NCBI RefSeq assembly: GCF_026241225.1
Contig: NZ_JAPFQP010000001.1
Coordinates: forward strand, 868,001-932,000
DNA length: 64,000 bases
Source of the DNA: Lentiprolixibacter aurantiacus
GTDB lineage: Bacteria; Bacteroidota; Bacteroidia; Flavobacteriales; Flavobacteriaceae
Direction: 5' to 3'
This document shows positions 18,752 to 28,073 of the stretch, piece by piece. Made by a program: the position numbers and the translations under genes. A model generated the notes under the pieces. It was given only the letters and a program-made list of their open reading frames with translations, did no database searches and had not been told where the DNA came from. Position 1 is the stretch's first letter. The number at the start of each line of letters is the position of its first letter.

Positions 18752-19597
18752 TTAAATATCAATTTGTTCAATATGCCTGTAATAGCGCTGAACCACATTT
18801 GGATCCGGAAGGATGGTGGTTTTGGAGCCTGCATGGCGTGAATAGTGAAATTGTGAAAGTACATATCGTATGCTTTCCAAACGGGCTACCCTTTTGTTGT
18901 TCGCTTTTACAATGATCCAGGGGCTGAAGGTAGAATGGGTTTTGGAAAACATCTGTTCCTTGTAGTGGGTATATTTATCCCAGAGTACCTGTCCCATTTT
19001 ATCCACAGGGCTGAATTTCCATATTTTCAAGGGGTTATCCATACGGGAATCGAACCGCTTTTTTTGTTCGTCCTTGGAGATAGAAAACCAGAATTTGATC
19101 AGGATTACCCCGTCTTCATAAAGCATGTGTTCAAATCCGGGAACCTGCACCATGAACTGGTCGTATTCCGGTATTGTACAAAAGCCCATCACCGGTTCTA
19201 CTACTGCCCGGTTATACCAGCTGCGGTCAAAAAAGACGATCTCCCCGGGATTTGGCATTTCTTTGATATAGCGACGAAAATACCACTGTCCCTGTTCTAC
19301 TTCTGTAGGTTTGGAAAGGGCTACCACCCTCATGCTCCTGGGGTTGAGATGCTCAGTGAATCGTTTGATGGAACCTCCTTTCCCCGCAGCATCCCTGCCT
19401 TCGAACAGAATGGCTACCCGTAACTTTTTTTTGGTAACCCATTGTTGCAGGGTCACCAGTTCTGCCTGCAGCAGTTTGAGTTCCTCTTCATAACGGACAT
19501 TCCTTAAAACTTTCCTGATTTTCATGTTTTTCTGATCGGCTACGCTGATCAGATCCTTCCTTCGTTTGGCTTTTAGTAAGTCCTCAAGTTCAAACAT
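18752..19597 (-). CDS. ppk2: PPK2-family polyphosphate kinase (copy 2)
   Basis: This is the upstream member of a tandem PPK2 pair. I chose the ATG at 19597 (MFELEDLLKAKRRK, 281 residues) because the 17 residues encoded before it look non-conserved. It carries GRDAAGKGGSIKRF from residue 67 and DRSWYNRAVVEPVMGFC. The two copies share the P-loop, lid and EQGQWYF segments but differ over most of the remaining surface. The tandem arrangement implies coordinate expression and non-identical substrates. Confidence 0.92.
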   Translation of the reverse strand: MFELEDLLKAKRRKDLISVADQKNMKIRKVLRNVRYEEELKLLQAELVTLQQWVTKKKLRVAILFEGRDAAGKGGSIKRFTEHLNPRSMRVVALSKPTEVEQGQWYFRRYIKEMPNPGEIVFFDRSWYNRAVVEPVMGFCTIPEYDQFMVQVPGFEHMLYEDGVILIKFWFSISKDEQKKRFDSRMDNPLKIWKFSPVDKMGQVLWDKYTHYKEQMFSKTHSTFSPWIIVKANNKRVARLESIRYVLSQFHYSRHAGSKTTILPDPNVVQRYYRHIEQIDI

Positions 19598-19777
19598 TCG
19601 CTGTATTGGTATTAGGTTGCCGGCAGTTCGAATCTGGCCTGATTGCAAATCACCGGAATCCTAAAGATACTATTTTTCCCCAATCCGGAAGACGCAAAGG
19701 AGGCCAGAATAATGAGTAGAAGTAGTATTTTTGGCATACGGTTATTATTGTCCGTTTGTTTTTAACCCAATACTCTA

Positions 19778-21832
19778 ATGATTCTATTTCGCAATTATCT
19801 GATTTCCTTATTTTTTGCACTCTTACCCCTGTTTCTGGCAGCCCAGGAAGCCCAGCCGCATCCCAAATTTTCATATTTGGATGTGTTTGATTTGCAGTAT
19901 GTATCCGATCCACAGATTTCTCCTGATGGGGAATGGGTGGTGTACCGCAAAATGGGATACGACATTATGAAAGATCGTGCAGTTGGCAACTTGTGGATTA
20001 GAAGTACTAATGGAAGTTTACATCAGAAGCTTACTGCAAGGGAAGGAAATGAATCCAGCCCAAGATGGTCTCCTGACGGGAATAGGATAGCTTTTGTAAG
20101 TGCTACCGGGGAGGGATCCGAAATCTATATCTACTGGAAGGGTAGCGGTAAAATAGCGCGTATATCACAGCTTCCTGCAAGCCCCTCTTCCATGACCTGG
20201 TCTCCGGACGGAAAACAACTGGCCTTTTCCATGAATGTTCCCAAGGCACCTCCGGTTTTGGTGAAAATGCCCAAAAAACCAAGAGGGGCCAAATGGGCAG
20301 AAGCGCCGCGTATTACAGATCGTGTCTATCACGAAGCTGACGGTCGGGGATATATTAACCCCGGGTTTAACCATATTTTTGTTATCCCGGCAGAGGGCGG
20401 AGCTGTAAGGCAGGTAAGCTCGGGAGATTATCACCACAGAGGCGCCCTGTCCTGGAGTCCTGATGGCAGGTACATATATTTCTCTGCCAACCGTAATGAA
20501 AACTGGGAGTACGATTTCCGCAACAGTGAAATTTACCGCGTTTCTGTAAATGAGGGTACCATCGAAACCCTGACCAGCAGGAATGGACCTGACCGCAATC
20601 CGGCTGTATCCCCAGATGGGAAAAGCATCGCTTATATAGGCTTTGAAGATAAAACACAAACTTATCAGGTAACCCAGCTCTATCTGATGGATGCCAATGG
20701 AGGCAATATCCGGGAACTGACCAAACAGCTGGACCGGTCGGTGGCCAGTCCTGTATGGGATAAGGAGGGCAAGGGCCTTTACTTTCTTTGTGATAATGAG
20801 GGAAATACCAAAATTGGTTATGTTACGCTGAATGGTAAAGTCACAAAAAAGGCAGATGATGTTGGGGGAACCTCTATTGGCAGGCCCTACGGAGGCGGGT
20901 CGTTTTCCGTATCCAGTTCCGGAATACTGGCGTATACGCTTGGAAGGACAGATCATCCCGCGGATCTGGCCATACAGAAAGCTAGGGCGTCTTCTCCCCG
21001 AAGATTGACCAATCTAAACAAGCCCTTGTTCGAGTTTCGCAGGCTGGGTAAAGTAGAAGAGATCTGGTACACTTCTACTGTAGATCAACGAAAAATACAG
21101 GGATGGGTGGTCTATCCTCCCGATTATGATCCAGCAAAGGAATATCCTTTCCTGGTTGAGAACCATGGCGGCCCCATCTCCAATTACGGGGACAGGTTTT
21201 CCGCAGAGATACAACTTTATGCAGCAGCTGGCTATGTGGTGTTTTACCCGAATCCCCGGGGCAGCACGAGCTACGGTGAAGAATTCGGAAACCTTTTATA
21301 CAACAACTATCCCGGGGACGATTACCAGGACGTGATGGATGGGGTAGATTATTGCATTGCAAAAGGGATCGCCCATGAAGATCAGCTCTTTGTTACCGGG
21401 GGTAGTGCAGGGGGTATAATGACTGCATGGATGATTGGGAAGAACGATCGTTTTGAAGCTGCTGTGGTAGCCAAACCAGTCGTAAACTGGATTAGCAAGA
21501 CCCTGGTTGCCGATAATTACTTCGGCTATGCCAATTCGCGCTATCCCGGGCAACCCTGGGAGAATTTTGAAGGCTACTGGAAATTTTCCCCCTTGTCTCT
21601 AGTGGGCAATGTCACTACACCTACCATGGTGCTTGTTGGAATGGACGATCTCAGGACGCCTCCCAGCGAAGCAAAGCAATTGTATCACGCATTAAAATTG
21701 CGGAAAATAGAGACTGTTTTGGTAGAGATCCCGGGCGCAAGCCATGGCATTGCCAGCAAACCAAGCAACCTCATTACCAAAGTTGCTCATACGCTGGCCT
21801 GGCTGGATAAATATTGCAACAAAGAAAAATAG
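19778..21832 (+). CDS. S9-family prolyl oligopeptidase-like serine peptidase
   Basis: This secreted or periplasmic peptidase acts on proline-containing or general peptides. The 684-residue protein has a signal peptide (ending FLAAQ near residue 23). A seven-bladed beta-propeller follows, with WD40-like repeats of the form SPDG (DPQISPDGEWVVYRK, SPRWSPDGNRIAFVS). The C-terminal alpha/beta-hydrolase domain carries the catalytic triad: Ser543 in GGSAGG, Asp624 in GMDDLR and His656 in GASHG. It is typical of marine Bacteroidota that feed on protein. The downstream small membrane protein gene may be co-transcribed. Confidence 0.94.
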   Translation: MILFRNYLISLFFALLPLFLAAQEAQPHPKFSYLDVFDLQYVSDPQISPDGEWVVYRKMGYDIMKDRAVGNLWIRSTNGSLHQKLTAREGNESSPRWSPDGNRIAFVSATGEGSEIYIYWKGSGKIARISQLPASPSSMTWSPDGKQLAFSMNVPKAPPVLVKMPKKPRGAKWAEAPRITDRVYHEADGRGYINPGFNHIFVIPAEGGAVRQVSSGDYHHRGALSWSPDGRYIYFSANRNENWEYDFRNSEIYRVSVNEGTIETLTSRNGPDRNPAVSPDGKSIAYIGFEDKTQTYQVTQLYLMDANGGNIRELTKQLDRSVASPVWDKEGKGLYFLCDNEGNTKIGYVTLNGKVTKKADDVGGTSIGRPYGGGSFSVSSSGILAYTLGRTDHPADLAIQKARASSPRRLTNLNKPLFEFRRLGKVEEIWYTSTVDQRKIQGWVVYPPDYDPAKEYPFLVENHGGPISNYGDRFSAEIQLYAAAGYVVFYPNPRGSTSYGEEFGNLLYNNYPGDDYQDVMDGVDYCIAKGIAHEDQLFVTGGSAGGIMTAWMIGKNDRFEAAVVAKPVVNWISKTLVADNYFGYANSRYPGQPWENFEGYWKFSPLSLVGNVTTPTMVLVGMDDLRTPPSEAKQLYHALKLRKIETVLVEIPGASHGIASKPSNLITKVAHTLAWLDKYCNKEK

Positions 21833-21836
21833 GGTC

Positions 21837-22265
21837 GTGGCGCAGAAACATCGAAAGGGATTGTGGAATTTCATTATTGTAGTAACGCTACTGGTTTGTG
21901 GTATGGTGTTTGCCATGCATTATAAGAACTGGATCAGAGAGGAAACAGACCAGATTACAATTCTTTCGGGATTTTATTTACAGCAGATACCCTATGCAGA
22001 GTTGCAGGAGGTAGAACTTGTACCGCGCATCCCGGAATTGGAACGTATAAATGGGTTTTCTGCCTGGGAAAAAGAGAAAGGAATTTTCAGGGATTCACTT
22101 AGGCCGAATAATAAGATTTATGTCTATGTAGATAACCTTTATGATGAAAAGATAAGGTTGTTGTACAAGGACTCAATAGAACTATACCTGAATCTCTCCG
22201 ATTCCCTTAAAACAAGAGAGCTGTTACAGTTGTTGAAAGAACGAAAGGATGTACAGATACAATAG
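21837..22265 (+). CDS. Small membrane protein with a bacterial PH-like domain
   Basis: The frame is open from before the S9 gene stop. The GTG at 21837, 4 bases after that stop, gives 142 residues and avoids overlap. The N-terminus is basic (VAQKHRKGLW), followed by one membrane helix (NFIIVVTLLVCGMVFAMHY) and a soluble domain. The pattern ITILSGFYLQQIPYAELQEVEL, then NGFSAWEKEKGIF, resembles the bPH_6-type pleckstrin-homology fold found in Bacteroidota. That assignment is from pattern memory and is tentative. No function is known. Confidence 0.7.
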   Translation: MAQKHRKGLWNFIIVVTLLVCGMVFAMHYKNWIREETDQITILSGFYLQQIPYAELQEVELVPRIPELERINGFSAWEKEKGIFRDSLRPNNKIYVYVDNLYDEKIRLLYKDSIELYLNLSDSLKTRELLQLLKERKDVQIQ

Positions 22266-22301
22266 CGAACAGAAGAACTCGTTATAAGCTCAAAAACAGA
22301 A

Positions 22302-22706
22302 ATGCGACTTCTTTTTCTTTTTTTTCTTATTCCCTTGATGGGGATAGCTCAAAATAAACTGACCGTAAAAGTTTCCGGGGTTTCCTCCAATTCGGGAAAT
22401 ATCATGTTGGCCGTCTACGATAATGCCGAGGGGTTCCTTAAGGAAGACAAGGCCCTGATGGGGGTCAGCACCAGGGCCGTAAGCGGCATCACCGAATTGC
22501 AGATAAGTGAACTCCCTGAAGGTCAGTATGCCCTTGCCATCTACCATGATGAAAATGGCAATGAGGAACTCGATACCAATTGGCTGGGTATTCCCAAAGA
22601 ACCAATTGGATTCTCCAACAGTAAAATGAAAACCTTTGGTCCGCCAGGATTCGAGGACTGTTCTTTTTTACTTAAGGCTGATAAGGAAATCCAGATCAGC
22701 CTTTGA
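22302..22706 (+). CDS. DUF2141-family secreted protein
   Basis: The 134-residue protein has a signal peptide (MRLLFLFFLIPLMGIAQ) and a single beta-sandwich domain. The family hallmarks are NSGNIMLAVYDNAEGF, LPEGQYALAIYHDENGN and NWLGIPKEPIGFSN. The family is common in Bacteroidota and proteobacteria and has no established biochemical role. Its stop lies 8 bases from the stop of the convergent tricorn-like gene. Confidence 0.9.
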   Translation: MRLLFLFFLIPLMGIAQNKLTVKVSGVSSNSGNIMLAVYDNAEGFLKEDKALMGVSTRAVSGITELQISELPEGQYALAIYHDENGNEELDTNWLGIPKEPIGFSNSKMKTFGPPGFEDCSFLLKADKEIQISL

Positions 22707-22714
22707 TCCTGATT

Positions 22715-25700
22715 TTATTCGTTATTATAACCATCCGGTCTTTTCCATTTAACCGGTGGTGCTGGTTCTGGCTTGATCTGGAATTCATTCTGCCTGAGTA
22801 GCTTCATGGCTTCTTCAACCCCCTTTTCCAGTTGAGGATCCTGTCCTGCCAAAACCTTGGCAGGCTCTTGAATCACTTCAATATCTGGTGCAATACCATC
22901 ACCCTCAACAGCCCATTTTCCGTATTTATCATAAAATCCACCTCTGGGGGCCACCATACGTCCACCATCTATAAACCTCGGGGTATCCCAGGTTCCTACC
23001 AGACCACCCCAGGTTCGAGTCCCAACCAGCGGTCCGATATTCTTCGCCTTGAACATGTAGGGCAAAAGGTCACCCCCGGAACCGGCCCTCTCGTTAATCA
23101 GCATTACCTTAGGACCCCAGATCCCGGCAATTGGAGTTGTCCAGGGACGATTGTCTTCCGTCTTGCTGTTGAAGTAGCCAAATAATTCCCTGTCCAGGAT
23201 ATCAATCATATAATCTGCTGCAGATCCGCCACCATTGTTCCTTTCGTCAATGATGACTCCTTTTTTATCCTGCTGGGAGAAATAATACCGGTTGAATGAA
23301 GTGAATCCACCTCCACCCGTATTGGGAACATAAACATAGGCCAGTTTGCCGCCCGACAATTTATCTACCTTGCGACGATTTCCTTCAATCCAGTCATAAG
23401 TCCGGAGACCTCTTTCGGAACGAACGGGTTTTACCAAAACCTTTTTTGCCCCCTGTTCATTGGGGACATTATTGACTGTAATATAGATTTCGCGTTCTGC
23501 GGTTTGCTCCAGCAGGCTGTAGGGGTTGATGCTGCTGTTGAGCGGTTTTCCATCAATTTCAAGCAGGTAATCTCCCTCATTTACCCCAAGTCCCGGCATT
23601 GCTAACGGGGCCCTAAAATCCGGATTCCAGCTTTCTCCGGTATAGATCTTATCAATTCTGTAAAAGCCTTTATCGACTGATAAATCACATCCAAGGAGGC
23701 CCACGGGTACATTGTCAATATCGGGTTGATCCCCACCCGAAACATAGGAATGGCCAACAGATACCTCGCCAGACATGATGTCTACCACGTAGTTGAGGTC
23801 TGTACGATGCCGCACATGGTCAATCCAGGGGGAATACCATTCATAGATCTTGTTCCAGGGCGCCCCGTGTACATTATTGACATACAGGAAATCACGCATA
23901 AAACGCCATCCTTCCTTGAAAATTTGCTTGTACTCGGCCCTTGGGTCTACTTTAACACGTAAATTGGTGTTCAATGCCCCATCCCCATTTTTGGGTTTTC
24001 CGGATGTTTTTACAATACTCCAGCTTCCATTTTTTTGAAGCAATATGGATTCCCGGTCGGACGAGACCATAGCTCCAGCCACATTGGTGCTGAAATCTTC
24101 TGCCTTTAATTTCTCGACATCGTATTTATGCAGTGTAACATTGGGTTGGTTAGGCACACTCTCCGCAATGAATACCTGCATTTCCGGACCGGCCATCAGT
24201 GCAACGTAATTGCGGGCGTCCAGTTTAAGCGGTACTATCCGCTTATATATATCTTTCGGACTGATGGTAACGCTAACGCCTTTTGTTTCACCATCCTTAT
24301 CCCCTTTATCTTCCTTTTTCTTTTTATCCCCGCTATCCTTTTCTTTTTTTACTGATTCTTCGTCGCTTTTTGGCAGGTTCGGGGCTTTGTCTTTATCGGA
24401 TAAAACCAGCGCATATAGAGACCGGGTTACATCAGGGTCATAGGAACTCATATCCAACCATCCCGATTGTAGTCCATAATTGGTGCTGGCCAGGAAATAG
24501 AGGTATTTCCCATTCTTATCCCAGGAAGGGCTGATCGCATCTGCCATTCCATCTGTTAACTGCAGGCGCTGCTGTGTTTTTATATTATAAGCAAATATGG
24601 CTTTAAAATGACTATCTAACTGCCTGGGATAAGCGATCCACTGACTGTCGGGAGACCAGACCGGATTCATGGTCCGGTTGGGATGTGCATAGCGATCCGT
24701 ATCTGCTTTCATTGCTGTACCACTATTCAGGTTGATTACCCAGATGTTGTAATCCGTATCGGAGTAAGCAATATGGGTGCCATCAGGCGACCAGTCCGGT
24801 TCAAAGTAGAATGTGGGGTTAGGCAGCGGGTAAGATTTTTGATTCTCCCCGTATTGGTTGGCCACAACCAACTGATATTCACCACTGGCATCTGAAAACC
24901 AGGCCACTTTATCGCCCTTCGGAGACCATACAGGATACCGATCAGCTACACCTGGGGTATTCGTCAGGTTTTTCCAGCTTCCGTTTTCCCTGGGAACGCT
25001 GAAGATCTCTCCACGATGCTCAAAAAGGGCGCGTTTTCCCGTTGGCGACAACCCGGGATTGGTGAGATTCCTGCCGGAAACATCTTCCCATCTCAGACGG
25101 GAAAAGCTCATATCTCCCTGCACGGTTATATTCAGCTGCCTGCTGGCATTGGTCTCAGGGTCAAGGAAGTGAAGATAACCACCCTGTTCATATACAATTC
25201 CAGATGGCCCAGCATCCAGGCTTTTTACATCAAACTTTTTGTGGAAGGTATGCTGTTTTTCCGCTCCTGTAGCAGGGTCAAAAGACCAGATATTGCTTGC
25301 ATAATCCCGTTCCGATAAATAAAATACCTTATTGCCATGCCAGACCGGGTCCAGATGCCTTTCCGCGGTAGGTTGGGGGGTGCGAATGAGAGCTTTGGTC
25401 TCCATATTGACAATCCAGATCGGCATGGCCTGTCCCCCCCGATAATTGCGCCATTCCGGATCCCAAAAGGTGATAGGTACGTATGCAATATGTTTCCCGT
25501 CCGGAGCGATTTCCCCGAATGCCGCTCTTGGGATATCAACAGCCTCGGGGATACCACCCTCAAGCGAGACCGTGTAGAACTTGTTGGTTTGCGTTGGCCT
25601 GCCTTCCCGACCGGAACGAAACAGTATTTTGCCATCAGGGGTCCAGCCCTGTACAAAGTCACCTGCCGGGTGCCAGGTAAGTCTTTTGGGTTCCCCTCCT

Positions 25701-25975
25701 GTTGCCGGGATAACGTAAACGTCCAGGTTACCCCCATACTGACCGGTAAATGCGATCATTCTCCCATCTGGTGAGAAATGAGGGGCCAGTTCATAGCCCT
25801 CATTGCTGGTTAACCTGATCGCCTGTCCGCCGTTAATAGAAGTCTTCCAAAGATCATTGGCATAGACAAATACTACTTCCTTATCAGAAAGCGTAGGTTG
25901 TCTTAATAATTGGGTGCCCTGCCCGAGCAGACAGAAGCTCATCAAACCCGCTATAAGGGTGAGTAAAGTTTTCAT
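22715..25975 (-). CDS. Tricorn-like protease (S41 family) with beta-propellers and PDZ domain
   Basis: The 1086-residue secreted protein begins with a signal peptide (MKTLLTLIAGLMSFCLLGQ). It then has two blocks of WD40/TolB-like propeller repeats (APHFSPDGRMIAF, YPVWSPKGDKVAWF, EPDWSPDGTHIAYSD). A charged Lys/Asp/Glu-rich linker follows near residues 540-570, then a core domain and a PDZ domain (GVNEGDYLLEIDGKPL). The C-terminal S41 protease domain has the serine segment NERAGSGGDLLPYMF and the FSQQDKKGVIIDERNNGGG block. The family hydrolyses oligopeptides made by other proteases. The charged linker is the only unusual part. Confidence 0.93.
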   Translation of the reverse strand: MKTLLTLIAGLMSFCLLGQGTQLLRQPTLSDKEVVFVYANDLWKTSINGGQAIRLTSNEGYELAPHFSPDGRMIAFTGQYGGNLDVYVIPATGGEPKRLTWHPAGDFVQGWTPDGKILFRSGREGRPTQTNKFYTVSLEGGIPEAVDIPRAAFGEIAPDGKHIAYVPITFWDPEWRNYRGGQAMPIWIVNMETKALIRTPQPTAERHLDPVWHGNKVFYLSERDYASNIWSFDPATGAEKQHTFHKKFDVKSLDAGPSGIVYEQGGYLHFLDPETNASRQLNITVQGDMSFSRLRWEDVSGRNLTNPGLSPTGKRALFEHRGEIFSVPRENGSWKNLTNTPGVADRYPVWSPKGDKVAWFSDASGEYQLVVANQYGENQKSYPLPNPTFYFEPDWSPDGTHIAYSDTDYNIWVINLNSGTAMKADTDRYAHPNRTMNPVWSPDSQWIAYPRQLDSHFKAIFAYNIKTQQRLQLTDGMADAISPSWDKNGKYLYFLASTNYGLQSGWLDMSSYDPDVTRSLYALVLSDKDKAPNLPKSDEESVKKEKDSGDKKKKEDKGDKDGETKGVSVTISPKDIYKRIVPLKLDARNYVALMAGPEMQVFIAESVPNQPNVTLHKYDVEKLKAEDFSTNVAGAMVSSDRESILLQKNGSWSIVKTSGKPKNGDGALNTNLRVKVDPRAEYKQIFKEGWRFMRDFLYVNNVHGAPWNKIYEWYSPWIDHVRHRTDLNYVVDIMSGEVSVGHSYVSGGDQPDIDNVPVGLLGCDLSVDKGFYRIDKIYTGESWNPDFRAPLAMPGLGVNEGDYLLEIDGKPLNSSINPYSLLEQTAEREIYITVNNVPNEQGAKKVLVKPVRSERGLRTYDWIEGNRRKVDKLSGGKLAYVYVPNTGGGGFTSFNRYYFSQQDKKGVIIDERNNGGGSAADYMIDILDRELFGYFNSKTEDNRPWTTPIAGIWGPKVMLINERAGSGGDLLPYMFKAKNIGPLVGTRTWGGLVGTWDTPRFIDGGRMVAPRGGFYDKYGKWAVEGDGIAPDIEVIQEPAKVLAGQDPQLEKGVEEAMKLLRQNEFQIKPEPAPPVKWKRPDGYNNE

Positions 25976-26161
25976 GAGATTAGTTTTATGGATAGTTATT
26001 ATATCTGGCTTTAAATGACCTTATTTGCTTTTGCCGGGGTCTTGAGTGTGGTAAGAAATCGGGGTAGATTAAACGACATGTAAATGCGTCTTGCAAGCAT
26101 AAGATACGTATTCTTCACTTCTTGCAGTGACAAGAAAATCTAAAAAAAATGTTAATCATTT

Positions 26162-26190
26162 TTTGAAACGATTGTTTCAATATATATTTG
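26162..26190 (+). promoter_or_regulatory. Promoter of the tetR-like gene at 26.2 kb
   Basis: TTTG (26162-26165), a 17-base spacer and TATATTTG (26183-26190) match the Bacteroidota -33/-7 consensus exactly. The predicted start of transcription is near 26196. That places the ATG at 26193 upstream of the message and favours the ATG at 26202. Confidence 0.7.
26163..26180. promoter_or_regulatory. TetR operator 1 (autoregulatory)
   Basis: TTGAAAC-GATT-GTTTCAA is a perfect palindrome with 7-base arms and exactly fills the spacer between the -33 and -7 boxes. Its 16-base core shares 12 of 16 positions with operator 2 at 26801, giving a common form TGRAACGAnnGTTYCA. Confidence 0.75.
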
Positions 26191-26201
26191 CAATGAATAT
26201 T

Positions 26202-26783
26202 ATGTCCAGAACACTGACATTTGATAGAGAAACCATACTCCAGAATGCGATGCAGCTTTTCTGGGAGAAGGGTTATAATGCCACTTCCATGCAGGATCTG
26301 GTAGAAGCTACCGGGCTTAACAGGTCCAGCATCTACAACACCTTTGGTTCAAAATTGGATTTGTACAAGGCTTCTCTGTCGGTTTACCAAAAAAGAACCG
26401 GAAAAACCCTGAAAGAGGTCCTTCTCAAAGCGAACAGACCATCAGAGGCTTTGCAAAAGGTCTTCGAGATGGCCCTTCGGGAAATTGTTGAAGATAAAGA
26501 GGGCAGGGGATGTTTTAATATGAACTGCAAATCTGAAATGGGCAATCAAAATTTGGAAATCCGGCACTGGCTGTTGGGGACACAGGAGGAAATGCTAAGC
26601 CTTTTTGAGTCATTGGTTAGCCAGGGACAGCAGGAAGCAGAATTTAATCTGGACAAATCTGCTCAGGAATATGCCTATTACTTATATAGTAGTTTTCAGG
26701 GATTTAGGATGACGGGCATTCTGGTTAAGGACAGGCCTGTGTTGGAAGGGATAATTTCAAATACATTATCCGTATTGAAGTAA
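26202..26783 (+). CDS. TetR-family repressor
   Basis: This is a DNA-binding repressor of about 193 residues, starting MSRTLTFDRETIL. The helix-turn-helix lies at residues 9-57 (ILQNAMQLFWEKGYNATSMQDL, then TGLNRSSIYNTFGSKLDLY). It ends in a ligand-binding half with Cys residues (GRGCFNMNCKSEMG). Two in-frame ATGs lie upstream at 26127 and 26193, but the promoter position argues for 26202. The SDR gene follows after 51 bases that contain a second operator. The pair looks like a repressor controlling itself and an oxidoreductase in response to a reactive small molecule. Confidence 0.9.
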   Translation: MSRTLTFDRETILQNAMQLFWEKGYNATSMQDLVEATGLNRSSIYNTFGSKLDLYKASLSVYQKRTGKTLKEVLLKANRPSEALQKVFEMALREIVEDKEGRGCFNMNCKSEMGNQNLEIRHWLLGTQEEMLSLFESLVSQGQQEAEFNLDKSAQEYAYYLYSSFQGFRMTGILVKDRPVLEGIISNTLSVLK

Positions 26784-26800
26784 ATTTTTTTAATCTAAAA

Positions 26801-26816
26801 TGGAACGAACGTTCCA
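26801..26816. promoter_or_regulatory. TetR operator 2, upstream of the SDR gene
   Basis: TGGAACG-AA-CGTTCCA is a perfect palindrome with 7-base arms, 18 bases before the SDR start codon. It closely resembles operator 1 in front of the repressor gene, so the same protein should bind both. Confidence 0.75.
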
Positions 26817-26834
26817 ATAAATAAATCAAATTAT

Positions 26835-27584
26835 ATGCAAAAATTAAAGAACAAAGTAGTAGTAATTACCGGAGGAAATTCCGGAATTGGACTGGAGACT
26901 GTCAAAGCATTTTTAAGCCAGGGGGCAAAGGTGGTCTTTTCAGGAAGGCGTCAGGAAGCGCTGGACGAAGTGGCTTCATCAATTAGTGGAGACTTCAGGG
27001 CTGTGCTGGCAGATCAATCCAGGATTGAGGACAACTCTCGTTTGATCCGTGAAGCGGTAGCGGCATATGGGCAGATAGATGTACTATTTGTAAATGCCGG
27101 AGTGGCTTATTTTGCACCAGCCGACCAGATAGATGAGGATCATTTTACCTCCCAGTTCAATACCAATATTAAAGGACCTGCCTTTTTAGTTAAAGAAGCT
27201 ATCTCTCATATGAATGAAGGTTCCAGCATTATCTTCAACACCTCAATTGTTCATCTTAAAGGCTTTGAAGCAGCTGCAGTATACAGTGCAACCAAGGGTG
27301 CCCTGAGGGCTTATGCAAGGGTATTAACCACTGAACTGGCGCCAAAAGGTATCAGGGTGAATTCTATAGCTCCGGGGCCCATCGCAACGCCAATATACAA
27401 CAAGATGGGCATGCCTGAGGAAGCCGTTAATGAAATGGGCAAGTCCTTTGCAGCTTCCAATCCTCTGGGACGTTTTGGTGAGCCCCGGGAAATAGCCGAA
27501 GTTGCTGTTTTCCTTGCCTCCGAAGGTGCCAGTTATATAAACGGAATTGAAATAGCCGTAGACGGAGGAATGAGCCAGATATAA
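26835..27584 (+). CDS. SDR-family NAD(P)-dependent oxidoreductase
   Basis: This classical short-chain dehydrogenase (249 residues) acts in the cytoplasm. It has the cofactor motif TGGNSGIG (12-19), the NAG motif at 88-90 and the catalytic Ser near 137. The YxxxK pair is Tyr150/Lys154 (YSATKGALRAY), and the C-terminal ASYINGIEIAVDGG. The RR after the second beta strand (FSGRRQEAL) suggests NADPH preference. It is controlled by the adjacent TetR protein through operator 2, so it is probably an inducible detoxification enzyme. The substrate is not known. A hairpin terminator follows. Confidence 0.93.
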   Translation: MQKLKNKVVVITGGNSGIGLETVKAFLSQGAKVVFSGRRQEALDEVASSISGDFRAVLADQSRIEDNSRLIREAVAAYGQIDVLFVNAGVAYFAPADQIDEDHFTSQFNTNIKGPAFLVKEAISHMNEGSSIIFNTSIVHLKGFEAAAVYSATKGALRAYARVLTTELAPKGIRVNSIAPGPIATPIYNKMGMPEEAVNEMGKSFAASNPLGRFGEPREIAEVAVFLASEGASYINGIEIAVDGGMSQI

Positions 27585-27604
27585 TGATAATCATCTCCAG
27601 CAGT

Positions 27605-27636
27605 AACCCGTTCACAAAAGCTGGACGGGTTTTTTC
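27605..27636 (+). terminator. Rho-independent terminator after the SDR gene
   Basis: AACCCGT (27605-27611) pairs with ACGGGTT (27625-27631) around a 13-base loop and runs into a T tract. It is 20 bases past the SDR stop codon. Confidence 0.7.
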
Positions 27637-27678
27637 TTACCTAAATTCTTCCTACATTTCATTCTTATAGCTCATATT

Positions 27679-28071
27679 ATGGAAGTAATCTTAATGGTGC
27701 AGGTATTGGGGGGTCTCTTCGGCATGTTAGCTGTTGTTTTCGGGGCCTTCGGGGCACATGCATTGAAAAAGAAATTATCGGCAGAACAATTGCGAAGCTA
27801 TGAAACCGGAATCAAGTACCAGATGTACCACGCTATTCTCCTCCTCGTATTGGGATTCAATTTAGGATTTAGCACTGCTTCGGAACGCTATATGGCCTAC
27901 TGTTTTATTTTGGGTATAGTCTTCTTTTCCTTCAGCATTTATGGCCTGGTTATAACAGAGGCGAAAGGACGCAAGTGGAAATTCCTGGGGCCGGTAACCC
28001 CAATAGGAGGTCTCTTGCTGGTTGCAGGCTGGGGGCTGCTGATCTATTCTTTTCTTGCCAATATGTTCTAG
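27679..28071 (+). CDS. DUF423-family small membrane protein
   Basis: The 130-residue inner-membrane protein has four predicted helices. The DUF423 hallmark FGAFGAHALKKKLS lies in the first loop, followed by YETGIKYQMYHAILLLVLGF. Its function is unknown in any organism. A second in-frame ATG at 27694 (MVQVLGG) is a possible alternative start. Confidence 0.9.
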   Translation: MEVILMVQVLGGLFGMLAVVFGAFGAHALKKKLSAEQLRSYETGIKYQMYHAILLLVLGFNLGFSTASERYMAYCFILGIVFFSFSIYGLVITEAKGRKWKFLGPVTPIGGLLLVAGWGLLIYSFLANMF

Positions 28072-28073
28072 GA

